From Conexivisphaera sp049976725 (GTDB lineage Archaea > Thermoproteota > Nitrososphaeria > Conexivisphaerales > Conexivisphaeraceae): a stretch of DNA of 37,889 bases. The notes beneath the pieces are model-generated. The model was not told where the DNA came from and did not search any database. It saw nothing but the letters and a program-made list of their open reading frames with translations. This document shows, piece after piece, positions 30,957 to 37,889 of this stretch. The stretch lies in assembly GCA_049976725.1 (NCBI GenBank), contig JBMFHR010000009.1, forward strand, positions 1 through 37,889, read 5' to 3'. The translations under genes and the position numbers were made by a program. The stretch's first letter is position 1; the number at the start of each line of letters is the position of its first letter.

Positions 30957-32147
30957 ATGAGCGGGGAAGTCGCCGTGGTGGGGATAGGTGAGACCCCGTA
31001 CAGCCGCGCCAGGACCGATAAAGGCGAGGTCGTCATGACGGCCGAGCAGTACGCGGCCTGGGCCGTCTCGCTGGCCCTCGAGGACGCGGGGCTGACGAAG
31101 GGCGACATGGAGGGGCAGGGGCTGGCGGTCGCGGGGACCGAGTGGCCGCACAGCGAGATATGGTCCGCTGAGGTGGTCCAGAACCTGGGCTTCAGGCCCA
31201 AGCTGCTGCTCAGGGGCGACTTCGGCGGGAACAACGCGGTCGCCCTCGCAGTCCAAGCCGCCGTCGCGATAAAGTCCGGGCTAGTCGACTACGTGCTGCT
31301 GCTCGGGGCGGATTCTCCCATGACCCCGTTCGGTGCGCAGACGGCGAGGAGCTGGAGGTACGACATAGACTACATGAGGCCCTTCGGCCTCATGGGTTTC
31401 GTCACGCTCGCCGGGCTCATGATGAACAGGCACATGAGCGCCTACGGCACGAAGGTGGAGCACTTCGGCAAGATAGCGGTGACCCAGAGGGAGCACGCGA
31501 GGCTGAATCCGGGCGCGTACGTGAAGGCGCCGCTGACCCTGGAGGACTACCTGAAGTCGCGCGTTCTCTCCGACCCCCTCAGGCTCCTCGACTCCGTCAT
31601 GTTCGTCAACGGTGGGCTCGCGGTCGTGATGGCCAGCCGCAGCCGCGCGTCGAGGGCCCCCAAGCAGCCCGTCTACCTGGCCGGTTACGGGCTGGCGCAT
31701 AACTACGCGGAGGGGGATCCGGCCATGCCGGACGTCACGACCACGGGCGTCAAGGCCGCCGCCCGCGACGCGCTGGGCATGGCGGGGGTTTCCCCGAACG
31801 ACCTGGACTTCCTTCAACTCTACGACGACTTCACGGGGGCAGTCCTGATGCAGATAGAGGACGTCGGGCTCTGCGCCAAGGGCGAGGGCGGCAGGTTCGT
31901 GGAGAGGACCGACATCTCCTACAGGGGAGAGGTGCCCGTGAACACCGGAGGAGGCCTTCTCTCCAACGGCCAGCCCGGGATGGCGGCCGGGTTCGTCCAC
32001 CTTGTGGAGGCGGTGAGGCAGCTGAGGGGCGAGGCCTCAGGGAGGCAGGTGTCCGGCGCGCGCGTCGGGCTCGTGAGCGGCCTGGGAGGCCTGGCGTACG
32101 GCAACAATTTGGCCAACTCGGGGGCGCTCGTGCTGGGGGTGATGTGA
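30957..32147 (+). CDS. Thiolase-fold protein without the nucleophilic cysteine
   Basis: 396 residues of the lipid-transfer-protein/thiolase family (VAVVGIGETPYSR, VTQREHARLNPGAYVK, VNTGGGLLSNGQPGMAAGFVH). In the nucleophile position the family has GxCASS; here residues 87-94 read GDFGGNNA with no cysteine. It should therefore not form a normal acyl-enzyme. Relatives of this kind pair with DUF35 proteins and may act as acyl-CoA-binding or aldolase-like (retro-aldol) enzymes, as known for some steroid side-chain aldolases of this family. The DUF35 partner follows after one base. The contrast with the Cys-bearing thiolase at 4131 suggests two different C-C cleaving steps. Confidence 0.9.
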   Translation: MSGEVAVVGIGETPYSRARTDKGEVVMTAEQYAAWAVSLALEDAGLTKGDMEGQGLAVAGTEWPHSEIWSAEVVQNLGFRPKLLLRGDFGGNNAVALAVQAAVAIKSGLVDYVLLLGADSPMTPFGAQTARSWRYDIDYMRPFGLMGFVTLAGLMMNRHMSAYGTKVEHFGKIAVTQREHARLNPGAYVKAPLTLEDYLKSRVLSDPLRLLDSVMFVNGGLAVVMASRSRASRAPKQPVYLAGYGLAHNYAEGDPAMPDVTTTGVKAAARDALGMAGVSPNDLDFLQLYDDFTGAVLMQIEDVGLCAKGEGGRFVERTDISYRGEVPVNTGGGLLSNGQPGMAAGFVHLVEAVRQLRGEASGRQVSGARVGLVSGLGGLAYGNNLANSGALVLGVM

Positions 32148-32148
32148 G

Positions 32149-32556
32149 ATGTCCGAGAAGCCGCTCCCCGAGGTGACCCCGCTGAACAAGCCGTTCTGGG
32201 ACGCCGCCGCCCGCCACGAGCTTCTGGTCCAGCGCTGCAGGAAGTGCGGCCGCTTCATATGGTACCCGAGGGGCTCCTGCCCGTACTGCGGGTCGCGCGA
32301 CCTCGAGTGGGCCAGGCCGAGGGAGACGGGCACGGTGTACGCGGTCACCGTAGCGCGCGTGGTCGTCGGCAACTCCCCGGCTTGGGAGAAGGAGATGCCC
32401 TACGCCATCGCGATGGTCGACATGGACGACGGGTTCAGGATGTACGGCCGCGTCGTCGGCGTGAAGCCTGAGGACGTGCGGCCGGGCATGCGCGTGCGCG
32501 TCGACTTCGAGGACGTGGCCAGCGGCGTCGCCGTGCCGGTCTTCAGGCCCGCCTGA
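32149..32556 (+). CDS. DUF35 zinc-ribbon/OB-fold protein
   Basis: 135 residues. The zinc ribbon is CRKC...CPYC (about residues 31-46), followed by the OB-fold (GTVYAVTVARVVVG, RPGMRVRVDFED). It begins one base after the thiolase-like stop and must be its partner. In steroid aldolases a DUF35 subunit with a thiolase-fold protein forms the active complex, so this pair could be an aldolase, not a thiolase. It ends the transcript before a new promoter at 32575. Confidence 0.9.
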   Translation: MSEKPLPEVTPLNKPFWDAAARHELLVQRCRKCGRFIWYPRGSCPYCGSRDLEWARPRETGTVYAVTVARVVVGNSPAWEKEMPYAIAMVDMDDGFRMYGRVVGVKPEDVRPGMRVRVDFEDVASGVAVPVFRPA

Positions 32557-32574
32557 TATCAACTCTATTTTCAG

Positions 32575-32585
32575 ACTTATAAGTT
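32575..32585 (+). promoter_or_regulatory. TATA box for AMP-dependent ligase gene
   Basis: ACTTATAAGTT, itself a perfect 10-bp palindrome (ACTTATAAGT), centred ~27 bp upstream of ATG 32607. Confidence 0.7.
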
Positions 32586-32606
32586 ACTGTCATACAGTTA
32601 GTCCGG

Positions 32607-34205
32607 ATGGCGGCGAACGTAACAACATTCATCGATGTCAACGTCCGGTACTGGCCCAGGAAGGTCGTGGCGGTGTTCCCCGAGAGGGGCGTGTCCTACA
32701 CGTACTCCGACATACTGTCTCTGATCACCCGCTTCGCGAACGCCCTCAGGTCGCTCGGCCTCTCGAAGGGGGACCGCGTGGCCGTCTACATGCCCAACCT
32801 GCCCGAGACCCTGGTGGCCTTCCTGGGCACGTGGAGGATGGGGGCCACCGCGGTTCCGATGAACGTCGCGCTCAAGGACTTCGAGGTGACGCACCTGCTC
32901 AGGGACTCGGGCGCCGCGGCGGTCGTCACGACCACACAAGGCTATGAGGTGATCCGGCAGGTGAGGGACAAGGCCCCGGACCTGAAGCACGTGATAGTCG
33001 TGGACGGGAGGCCGGGCGGCGCGATCAATTGGGCCGAGCTACTGTCCGGCGCCAGCCCGACAGGCAGGGCCGAGGCCTGCGAGCCGGAGTGCCTCGCGCA
33101 GCTCCAGTACACGTCAGGCACCACCGGCCTCCCGAAGGGCGCGATGCTGACCCACTGCAACTGGATAGCCGCGCTGGAGTCGGAGCGCTGGGGGCTGAGC
33201 CTCACGGACAGGGACGTGATGATCTACGTCTACCCGATGGTCCACGTGGGCTTCAGCTGGGCGCTGACCGCGCTGAAGTACGGCGCCACGGTCGTGTTCA
33301 TGGAGAGGTACTCGATGGACAAGTACCTGAGGTACGCCGCCGAGTACGGCGCCACCGTGCTGTGCCTGATGCCCCCGATAATGGTCGACCTTGTGAACGG
33401 GCCGAGCGGGGTTGAGGAGTGCCTCAGGAGCGCGCGCGTGGCCGTGACCGGCGGCGCCCCAACGCCCCAGCCCATCTGGGAGAAGTGGGTCTCCCGCTTC
33501 AGGATCCCCGTGCTGAACGCGTACGGCCTCTCCGAGACGATAGTCGTGGGGTCGGCCCCCGGCACCGTGCCGGGATGGGAGCACCTGAGCAAGGGCTACA
33601 GGTCCGTGGGGGCCCCCATAGGATACGCCGAGGTCAAGATAGTGGACCCGGAGGACCCGAGGAAGGAGCTGGGAGTGGGGGAGGTCGGCGAGATAGCGCT
33701 GAGGGGGCCCGCGGTCGCCAGGGGCTACTGGAGGAACGAGGCCGCAACGCGCGAGTCGTTCATGCCTGACGGCTGGTTCCTGACGGGCGACATGGGCTTC
33801 CTGGACGACGACGGAGTCCTCTACGTGACGGACAGGAAGAAGGACATGATAATAACGTCGGGCTTCAAGGTCTACCCTGCCGAGGTCGAGTCCATACTGC
33901 TCCAGCACCCGAAGATACTCGAGGTGGCCGTCTTCGCCAGGTACGACGAGAGGAGGGGAGAAGTCCCGGTGGCCGCCGTCGTCCTGAAGCCCGGCGAGAG
34001 GGCCACGAAGGAAGAAATACTCGAGTGGGCGAGGCAGCACATGATAAGTTACAAGGTGCCGCGCGACGTTATATTCCTGGACGAGCTCCCGAAGATGAGC
34101 GGGTGGAAGGTGCTCAGGAGGGCGCTCAGGGAGAGGTTCGGGAACTTCCCGCTGCCCGAGAGCGGGAGCGCTCAGGGGAACGACAAGCAGGTGACCGGCT
34201 CTTGA
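32607..34205 (+). CDS. AMP-forming acyl/aryl-CoA ligase (ANL superfamily)
   Basis: 532 residues, full length. The phosphate loop YTSGTTGLPKG is at 168-178, NAYGLSET near 306, GWFLTGDMGFLDDDG around 391-405, the hinge DRKKDMIITSGFKVYPAEVE, and the catalytic Lys in PKMSGWKVLRR near the C-terminus (the usual Gly before Lys is Trp). Activates a carboxylic acid with ATP and CoA through an acyl-AMP. Substrate range from benzoate to medium-chain fatty acid cannot be separated by eye. All catalytic motifs missing from the degenerate ANL proteins at 8842 and 10526 are present here, which makes it a good internal control. Confidence 0.95.
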   Translation: MAANVTTFIDVNVRYWPRKVVAVFPERGVSYTYSDILSLITRFANALRSLGLSKGDRVAVYMPNLPETLVAFLGTWRMGATAVPMNVALKDFEVTHLLRDSGAAAVVTTTQGYEVIRQVRDKAPDLKHVIVVDGRPGGAINWAELLSGASPTGRAEACEPECLAQLQYTSGTTGLPKGAMLTHCNWIAALESERWGLSLTDRDVMIYVYPMVHVGFSWALTALKYGATVVFMERYSMDKYLRYAAEYGATVLCLMPPIMVDLVNGPSGVEECLRSARVAVTGGAPTPQPIWEKWVSRFRIPVLNAYGLSETIVVGSAPGTVPGWEHLSKGYRSVGAPIGYAEVKIVDPEDPRKELGVGEVGEIALRGPAVARGYWRNEAATRESFMPDGWFLTGDMGFLDDDGVLYVTDRKKDMIITSGFKVYPAEVESILLQHPKILEVAVFARYDERRGEVPVAAVVLKPGERATKEEILEWARQHMISYKVPRDVIFLDELPKMSGWKVLRRALRERFGNFPLPESGSAQGNDKQVTGS

Positions 34206-34220
34206 TGCAATTGATCAACC

Positions 34221-34230
34221 TTTTATACTA
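34221..34230 (+). promoter_or_regulatory. TATA box for Mo-hydroxylase operon 3
   Basis: TTTTATACTA, centred ~28 bp upstream of TTG 34254, supporting the non-ATG start. Confidence 0.7.
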
Positions 34231-34253
34231 TAACGCGGAATTGGTGATCTAAT

Positions 34254-35135
34254 TTGACCTTTAAACCCTCAATTGTTATAATTCCGAGGAGCGCCGAGGA
34301 GGCGCATGAGCGCCTCGAGTCCCTCGGCGAGAGGGCTGTCATAATCGCCGGCGGCACCATGCTTTTCAGGCTGCGCGGCAGCGGCCTCCTGGACTACGTG
34401 GAGGCGCTCGTCGACCTTTCGGGGCTCGGGCTGAGCTACGTGAGGGAGGACGGCGGCCGCGCCCTCATCGGATCCTACACGCCCCTCTCGGCCGTGCACA
34501 ATTGGATCTCATCGAGCTCCGCGAGGGTCAGGGCCCTGGGGGCGCTCGACGACGCCATAATGTCCATGCCGGGCTGGCAGATACGCAACATGGCGACCAT
34601 CGGAGGGAGCGTGAGCATAAGCATGCCCCAGTCCGACATCGCCACGGCGCTCCTGGCGCTCGGGGCCCGCGCCGAGGTCGCCGGGCCATCCGGCGGCAGG
34701 TCCCTGGACCTCGGGGAGTACATGGCAGCTCCGCTCTCGCCCTCCAAGGGGCCAGGGGAGTTCCTGCGCGAGATCGTCCTGGGCTCCCTGGAGGGCGGAT
34801 CGGCTCACGAGAAGTTCGTCGTGAGCGACATAGATCACCCCATAATGAGCGCGTCCGCACGCGTGAGGCTGGCCGACGATGGATCGATCGCCTACGCCCG
34901 CCTGGCCATGGGCGGAGGCCTGAGGAGGAGCCTGGTGCTGGATTCCCCGAACTTCCTCGTGGGCAGGGTCCCGGAGCGGGGCGTCCTGGAGGAGCTCTAC
35001 TCGGCGGTCCGTGACTCAGTGGACCCCTTGGACGACCACGTGGCAACCGCCGAGTACAGGAGGCACCTTGCGGGCCTCATGGCCAAGAGATCGCTGCTGA
35101 GGGCTTACTCGAGGGCGGGGGGATCGGCGCGTTGA
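34254..35135 (+). CDS. Mo-hydroxylase FAD-binding medium subunit
   Basis: 293 residues from TTG 34254. FAD motifs are AGGTMLF (about 32-38) and MATIGGSVSISMPQSDIATALL (first 20 of this at about 113-132), with no cysteines. The ADPSANLP-type segment of the other operon is replaced by SISMPQSD, so the isoalloxazine site may differ. Gene order is M-S-L, and the stop overlaps the TTG of the small subunit by 4 bp. Confidence 0.93.
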   Translation: MTFKPSIVIIPRSAEEAHERLESLGERAVIIAGGTMLFRLRGSGLLDYVEALVDLSGLGLSYVREDGGRALIGSYTPLSAVHNWISSSSARVRALGALDDAIMSMPGWQIRNMATIGGSVSISMPQSDIATALLALGARAEVAGPSGGRSLDLGEYMAAPLSPSKGPGEFLREIVLGSLEGGSAHEKFVVSDIDHPIMSASARVRLADDGSIAYARLAMGGGLRRSLVLDSPNFLVGRVPERGVLEELYSAVRDSVDPLDDHVATAEYRRHLAGLMAKRSLLRAYSRAGGSAR

Positions 35136-35611
35136 GGATAAGGTTCACGCTCAACGGCTCCGCCGTCGAGGCCGACGTGGAGCCCTGGGAGAGCCTCTTC
35201 GACGTCCTCAGGGAGCGCTTCGGCATCAGGAGCGTTAAGACCGCACTCTGCGAGGGCTCGTGCTCAGCGTGCGGCGCCTGCACGATCCTGATGGACGGGA
35301 GGCCCGTGTACTCCGTCATGACGCCCGCCTACCGCGCTGACGGCCACAGCGTGACCACGCTGGAGGGACTGAGCGCCGGTGGCAGACTCGATCCCCTGCA
35401 GGAGGCGTTCGTGGAGGCAGGCGCCGTCCAGTGCGGCTTCTGCACGCCCGGCATGATACTGTCGGCCAAGGCGTTCCTCGACGGAGGGGGCAGGCCGGAG
35501 GAGGGCGAGATACGCGAGGCGATAAGGGGCAACCTGTGCAGGTGCACGGGCTACGTCAAGATAATCGAGGCGGTGCGCAGGGCGGCCGAGAGGAGGGGAT
35601 CGGGGCCATGA
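35132..35611 (+). CDS. Mo-hydroxylase iron-sulfur small subunit with altered N-terminal cluster
   Basis: 159 residues from TTG 35132 (TTGA overlap). The C-terminal cluster is standard (CGFCTPG, Cys101 and Cys104; CRCTGY, Cys136 and Cys138). The N-terminal cluster is not: instead of Cx4Cx2C...C it reads CEGSCSACGAC (Cys40, 44, 47, 50), and the fourth canonical ligand, normally in an SC dipeptide about 12 residues on, is Val62. Four closely spaced cysteines remain, so a cluster is likely but of changed geometry or type. Stop overlaps the large-subunit ATG. Confidence 0.94.
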   Translation: MRIRFTLNGSAVEADVEPWESLFDVLRERFGIRSVKTALCEGSCSACGACTILMDGRPVYSVMTPAYRADGHSVTTLEGLSAGGRLDPLQEAFVEAGAVQCGFCTPGMILSAKAFLDGGGRPEEGEIREAIRGNLCRCTGYVKIIEAVRRAAERRGSGP

Positions 35612-37889
35612 CGTCCGTCGGGCTGGAGCTGGAGGAGTTCTCGCACATCGGCCGGCGCGTCCCGAAGTACGACGCGCTCAGGAAGGTCACCGGGGACGCT
35701 CAGTACATGCTGGACGTGGAGGTCCCCGGGATGCTGCACGCGAAGGTCCTGAGGAGCCCCTACCCGCACGCCAGGATCAGGTCGATCGACGTCTCCGGCG
35801 CGCTGAGGGTGCCCGGCGTCGTCGACGCCATAACGGCCAGGGACGTCAGCCTCAACAACCTGGGCTATCTGAAGGACCACCCGCCGCTCAAGTGGGGGAA
35901 GGTCAGGAGCGTCCGCGACGAGGTGGCCGCGGTGGCCGCCGTTGATCCCGAGAGGGCCCTCGAGGCGCTCGAGGCCATAAGGGTGGAGTACGAGCCCCTC
36001 CCGGCGGTCACGGACCCGGAGAGGGCGCTGGAGCCAGGGGCCCCCCTGGTCCACGAGGAGAACGGCACGAACCGCGTCAACCTGGACTTCGGCCTCGAGT
36101 TCGGCGACGTGGACGCCGCTTTCTCGCGCGCGGACGTCGTGGTGGAGGGGACGTACCGGACGCAGTACGTCGCGCACAGTCCCGGGGACACGATGGGCGT
36201 CCTGGCGTGGGTGGATCCCGACGGTGTCCTGAACGTGGTGACCAACACGCAGGCCCCCTTCCTGTACCAGCGCTGGCTGGCCGAGTCGCTCGGGATCCCC
36301 GGCCACAGGATCAGGGTTGTCCAGCCCTACATAGGCGGGGCCTTCGGCAGGAACTTGGACGTCTACCCCCACGACGTGATAGCGTCGGTGCTGGCCATTA
36401 GGACCGGGAGGCCGGTCAAGCTGCAGTTCACCCGCTCGGAGGAGCTGCAGAACGCGCCCACGAAGCAGCCGCTCATAGCCAGGGTCCGCCAGGGCGCCAC
36501 GAGGGACGGCAGGATAGTCGCCAGGGAAGTGGAAGCCCTCATAGATGCCGGCGCGTACGTTGGGTGGGGCGTGTTCGACGCCAGGGTGATGCAGTACACG
36601 GTGACCGGGCTGTACGACGTCCCCGCGGTCCGCTTCCGGACCACGATCGTGTACACGAACAACCCCTACACGGCTGCCATGAGGAGCGCCGGGAACTCAC
36701 AGATCACGTTCGCGCTTGAGAGCAACATGGAGGAGCTCGCGGAGAGGCTCGGGATGGACCCGGTGGAGTTCAGGCTGCTGAACGCGAACAGGCCCAACAC
36801 CGTGACACCGCAGGGCGCGAGGATAACGACATGCGCGATGTCCGACGCGCTCAGGGAGGCCGCCAGGAGGATAGGCTGGAGGGGGAGGCACTCGGCGGGC
36901 CCCAACAGGGGGATAGGCTTCGCATGCTACTTCCACGTAGGAGGGGGCGCCAGGATCTACAGGTCAGACGGGTGCGGCGCCACGGTCAAGGTGGACGACT
37001 TCGGCGGCGTCGTGGTCACAGTCGGCGGCACCGAGATAGGGGAGGGCCTGGACACCGGCGTGCAGCTCATAGTGGCCGAGGCGCTGGGCGTCCCCAGGGA
37101 CCGCGTCAGGGTGGTGATAAACGGGGACTCGACGGTGAGGCTCTGGGACGTGGGCACGCACGCCAGCAGGGGCACCTTCATATGCGGGAACGCGGCGCTG
37201 AGGGCCGCGCTCGATGCCAGGAGGCAGATACTGGAGGGGGCGGCGCAGCTGCTCGGGGTCCCCGCGGAGGACCTGGACGCCAGGGACGGGATCGTTTATT
37301 CGAGGTCCGACCCCTCGAGGCGCATAGAGTACGACAAGGTCGTGAGGAGGATGCACCTGTTCAGGGGGGCTCAGGGCAGGGTCGTCTTCTCATCCAGCTT
37401 CTACGAGCCGCCGTCGGAGGAGCCGGACGAGCGCTGGTACGGGAACATCTCCGCGACCTACGGGTTCGGCTGCCAGGCTGCCCTCGTCGAGGTCGACCCG
37501 GAGACCGGGAAGGTCAGGGTCCTGAAGGTGGTCAGCGCGCACGACGCCGGGCGCGTGATCAATCCCAACGGGTTCGAGGGCCAGGTGCAGGGCGGCGTCG
37601 CCATGGGAATAGGGCTGGCACTCCTCGAGGAACTCGTGGTCTCCGAGGGCCGCGTGGTCAACGGCAGCTTCGAGGACTACAGGCTGCCCAGGGTGACCGA
37701 CATGCCGGAGGTGGACGTCGTTTCGGTGGGGGAGCCCGATCCCGAGGGGCCGTTCGGCGCGAAGGGGGTCGCGGAGGGACCGGTGATCCCCACCGGTCCC
37801 GCCATAGCCAACGCGGTGGCGGACGCGCTCGGGGTGAGGGTGAGGGAGCTCCCCCTGACCCCAGAGAAGATCTGGAGGGCCCTGAGGGC
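35608..37889 (+). CDS. Xanthine-dehydrogenase-family molybdenum subunit, 3' partial
   Basis: ATG 35608 overlaps the small-subunit stop; the frame stays open to the last base (760 codons), ending at ELPLTPEKIWRALR, close to the natural C-terminus. LRSPYPHARIRSID, NTQAPFLYQ (conserved Gln), PYIGGAFGRN, AAMRSAGNSQ, GGTEIGEGLDTG and FGAKGVAEGP (catalytic Glu) mark the cofactor site. It is the most divergent of the three: GEPVA is replaced by RDEVA, GGGFG by GGAFG, GQG by GEG, and the RGxGRP loop by RSAGNSQ. Substrate certainly differs from the other two; which cannot be told. Confidence 0.94.
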   Translation, partial: MTSVGLELEEFSHIGRRVPKYDALRKVTGDAQYMLDVEVPGMLHAKVLRSPYPHARIRSIDVSGALRVPGVVDAITARDVSLNNLGYLKDHPPLKWGKVRSVRDEVAAVAAVDPERALEALEAIRVEYEPLPAVTDPERALEPGAPLVHEENGTNRVNLDFGLEFGDVDAAFSRADVVVEGTYRTQYVAHSPGDTMGVLAWVDPDGVLNVVTNTQAPFLYQRWLAESLGIPGHRIRVVQPYIGGAFGRNLDVYPHDVIASVLAIRTGRPVKLQFTRSEELQNAPTKQPLIARVRQGATRDGRIVAREVEALIDAGAYVGWGVFDARVMQYTVTGLYDVPAVRFRTTIVYTNNPYTAAMRSAGNSQITFALESNMEELAERLGMDPVEFRLLNANRPNTVTPQGARITTCAMSDALREAARRIGWRGRHSAGPNRGIGFACYFHVGGGARIYRSDGCGATVKVDDFGGVVVTVGGTEIGEGLDTGVQLIVAEALGVPRDRVRVVINGDSTVRLWDVGTHASRGTFICGNAALRAALDARRQILEGAAQLLGVPAEDLDARDGIVYSRSDPSRRIEYDKVVRRMHLFRGAQGRVVFSSSFYEPPSEEPDERWYGNISATYGFGCQAALVEVDPETGKVRVLKVVSAHDAGRVINPNGFEGQVQGGVAMGIGLALLEELVVSEGRVVNGSFEDYRLPRVTDMPEVDVVSVGEPDPEGPFGAKGVAEGPVIPTGPAIANAVADALGVRVRELPLTPEKIWRALR

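Noticed and set aside
1..37889. CRISPR arrays, tRNA or rRNA genes
   Set aside because: No regularly spaced repeats and no cloverleaf-like or rRNA-like sequence were noticed on either strand; a covariance-model search would be needed to exclude small RNAs.

Overview
The window is one continuous archaeal catabolic region. Evidence for an archaeon, probably GC-rich, thermophile-like and Thermoproteota-like (order not resolvable), is: TATA elements centred 26-31 bp upstream of most first genes with no room for a leader; Shine-Dalgarno sites (GGAGGTGA) only at internal operon genes; heavy AGG (Arg) and ATA (Ile) codon use; an archaeal-type PEP carboxylase; paired thiolase/DUF35 genes; and an archaeal-looking DDE insertion sequence. 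No tRNA, rRNA or CRISPR array was seen, and no stretch over 300 bp lacks a gene or insertion element.

Layout. 1-1574: a 5'-truncated cyclase-family hydrolase and an SDR dehydrogenase. 1609-2303: a ~695-bp insertion sequence with a frame-split transposase. 2396-5363: class III CoA-transferase, then a DUF35/thiolase pair. 5470-13064: a tightly packed seven-gene operon opening with both subunits of a pyrogallol-phloroglucinol transhydroxylase-type molybdenum enzyme, followed by two degenerate adenylate-forming (ANL) proteins, a PaaK-type CoA ligase and two related four-helix membrane proteins. 13067-14828 (minus): DRE-TIM metallolyase and PaaI-like thioesterase. 14905-19089: MaoC-like protein, FAH-family hydrolase, second cyclase, orphan ParB-like protein, second SDR. 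19094-24434: enoyl-CoA hydratase (minus), a stand-alone xanthine-dehydrogenase-family molybdenum subunit, 4HBT-type thioesterase, PEP carboxylase. 24502-30020: acyl-CoA dehydrogenase, then a complete medium/small/large molybdenum hydroxylase with a CoxG-like protein. 30097-34205: an atypical enoyl-CoA hydratase (minus), a Cys-less thiolase/DUF35 pair and an AMP-forming CoA ligase. 34254-37889: a third molybdenum hydroxylase, medium/small/large, running off the window end.

Interpretation. The gene content fits anaerobic or microaerobic degradation of hydroxylated aromatic or alicyclic acids. The strongest single call is the transhydroxylase: Mo-ligand serine, neighbouring Asp, His and Tyr fall at the same spacing as I recall for the Pelobacter acidigallici enzyme, and the small subunit has three 4Fe-4S clusters plus the C-terminal beta-barrel. 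Phloroglucinol would then need reduction (SDR candidates at 759 and 18247), hydrolytic ring opening (cyclase-family candidates at 1 and 16477) and thiolysis or beta-oxidation-like steps, all of which have candidates here. CoA ligases and a CoA-transferase would activate acids, the molybdenum hydroxylases would oxidise or reduce ring or acyl-CoA intermediates, and PEP carboxylase would replenish oxaloacetate. The pathway assignment is inference. The two ANL-like proteins and paired membrane proteins in the transhydroxylase operon are the least explained and most novel-looking part.
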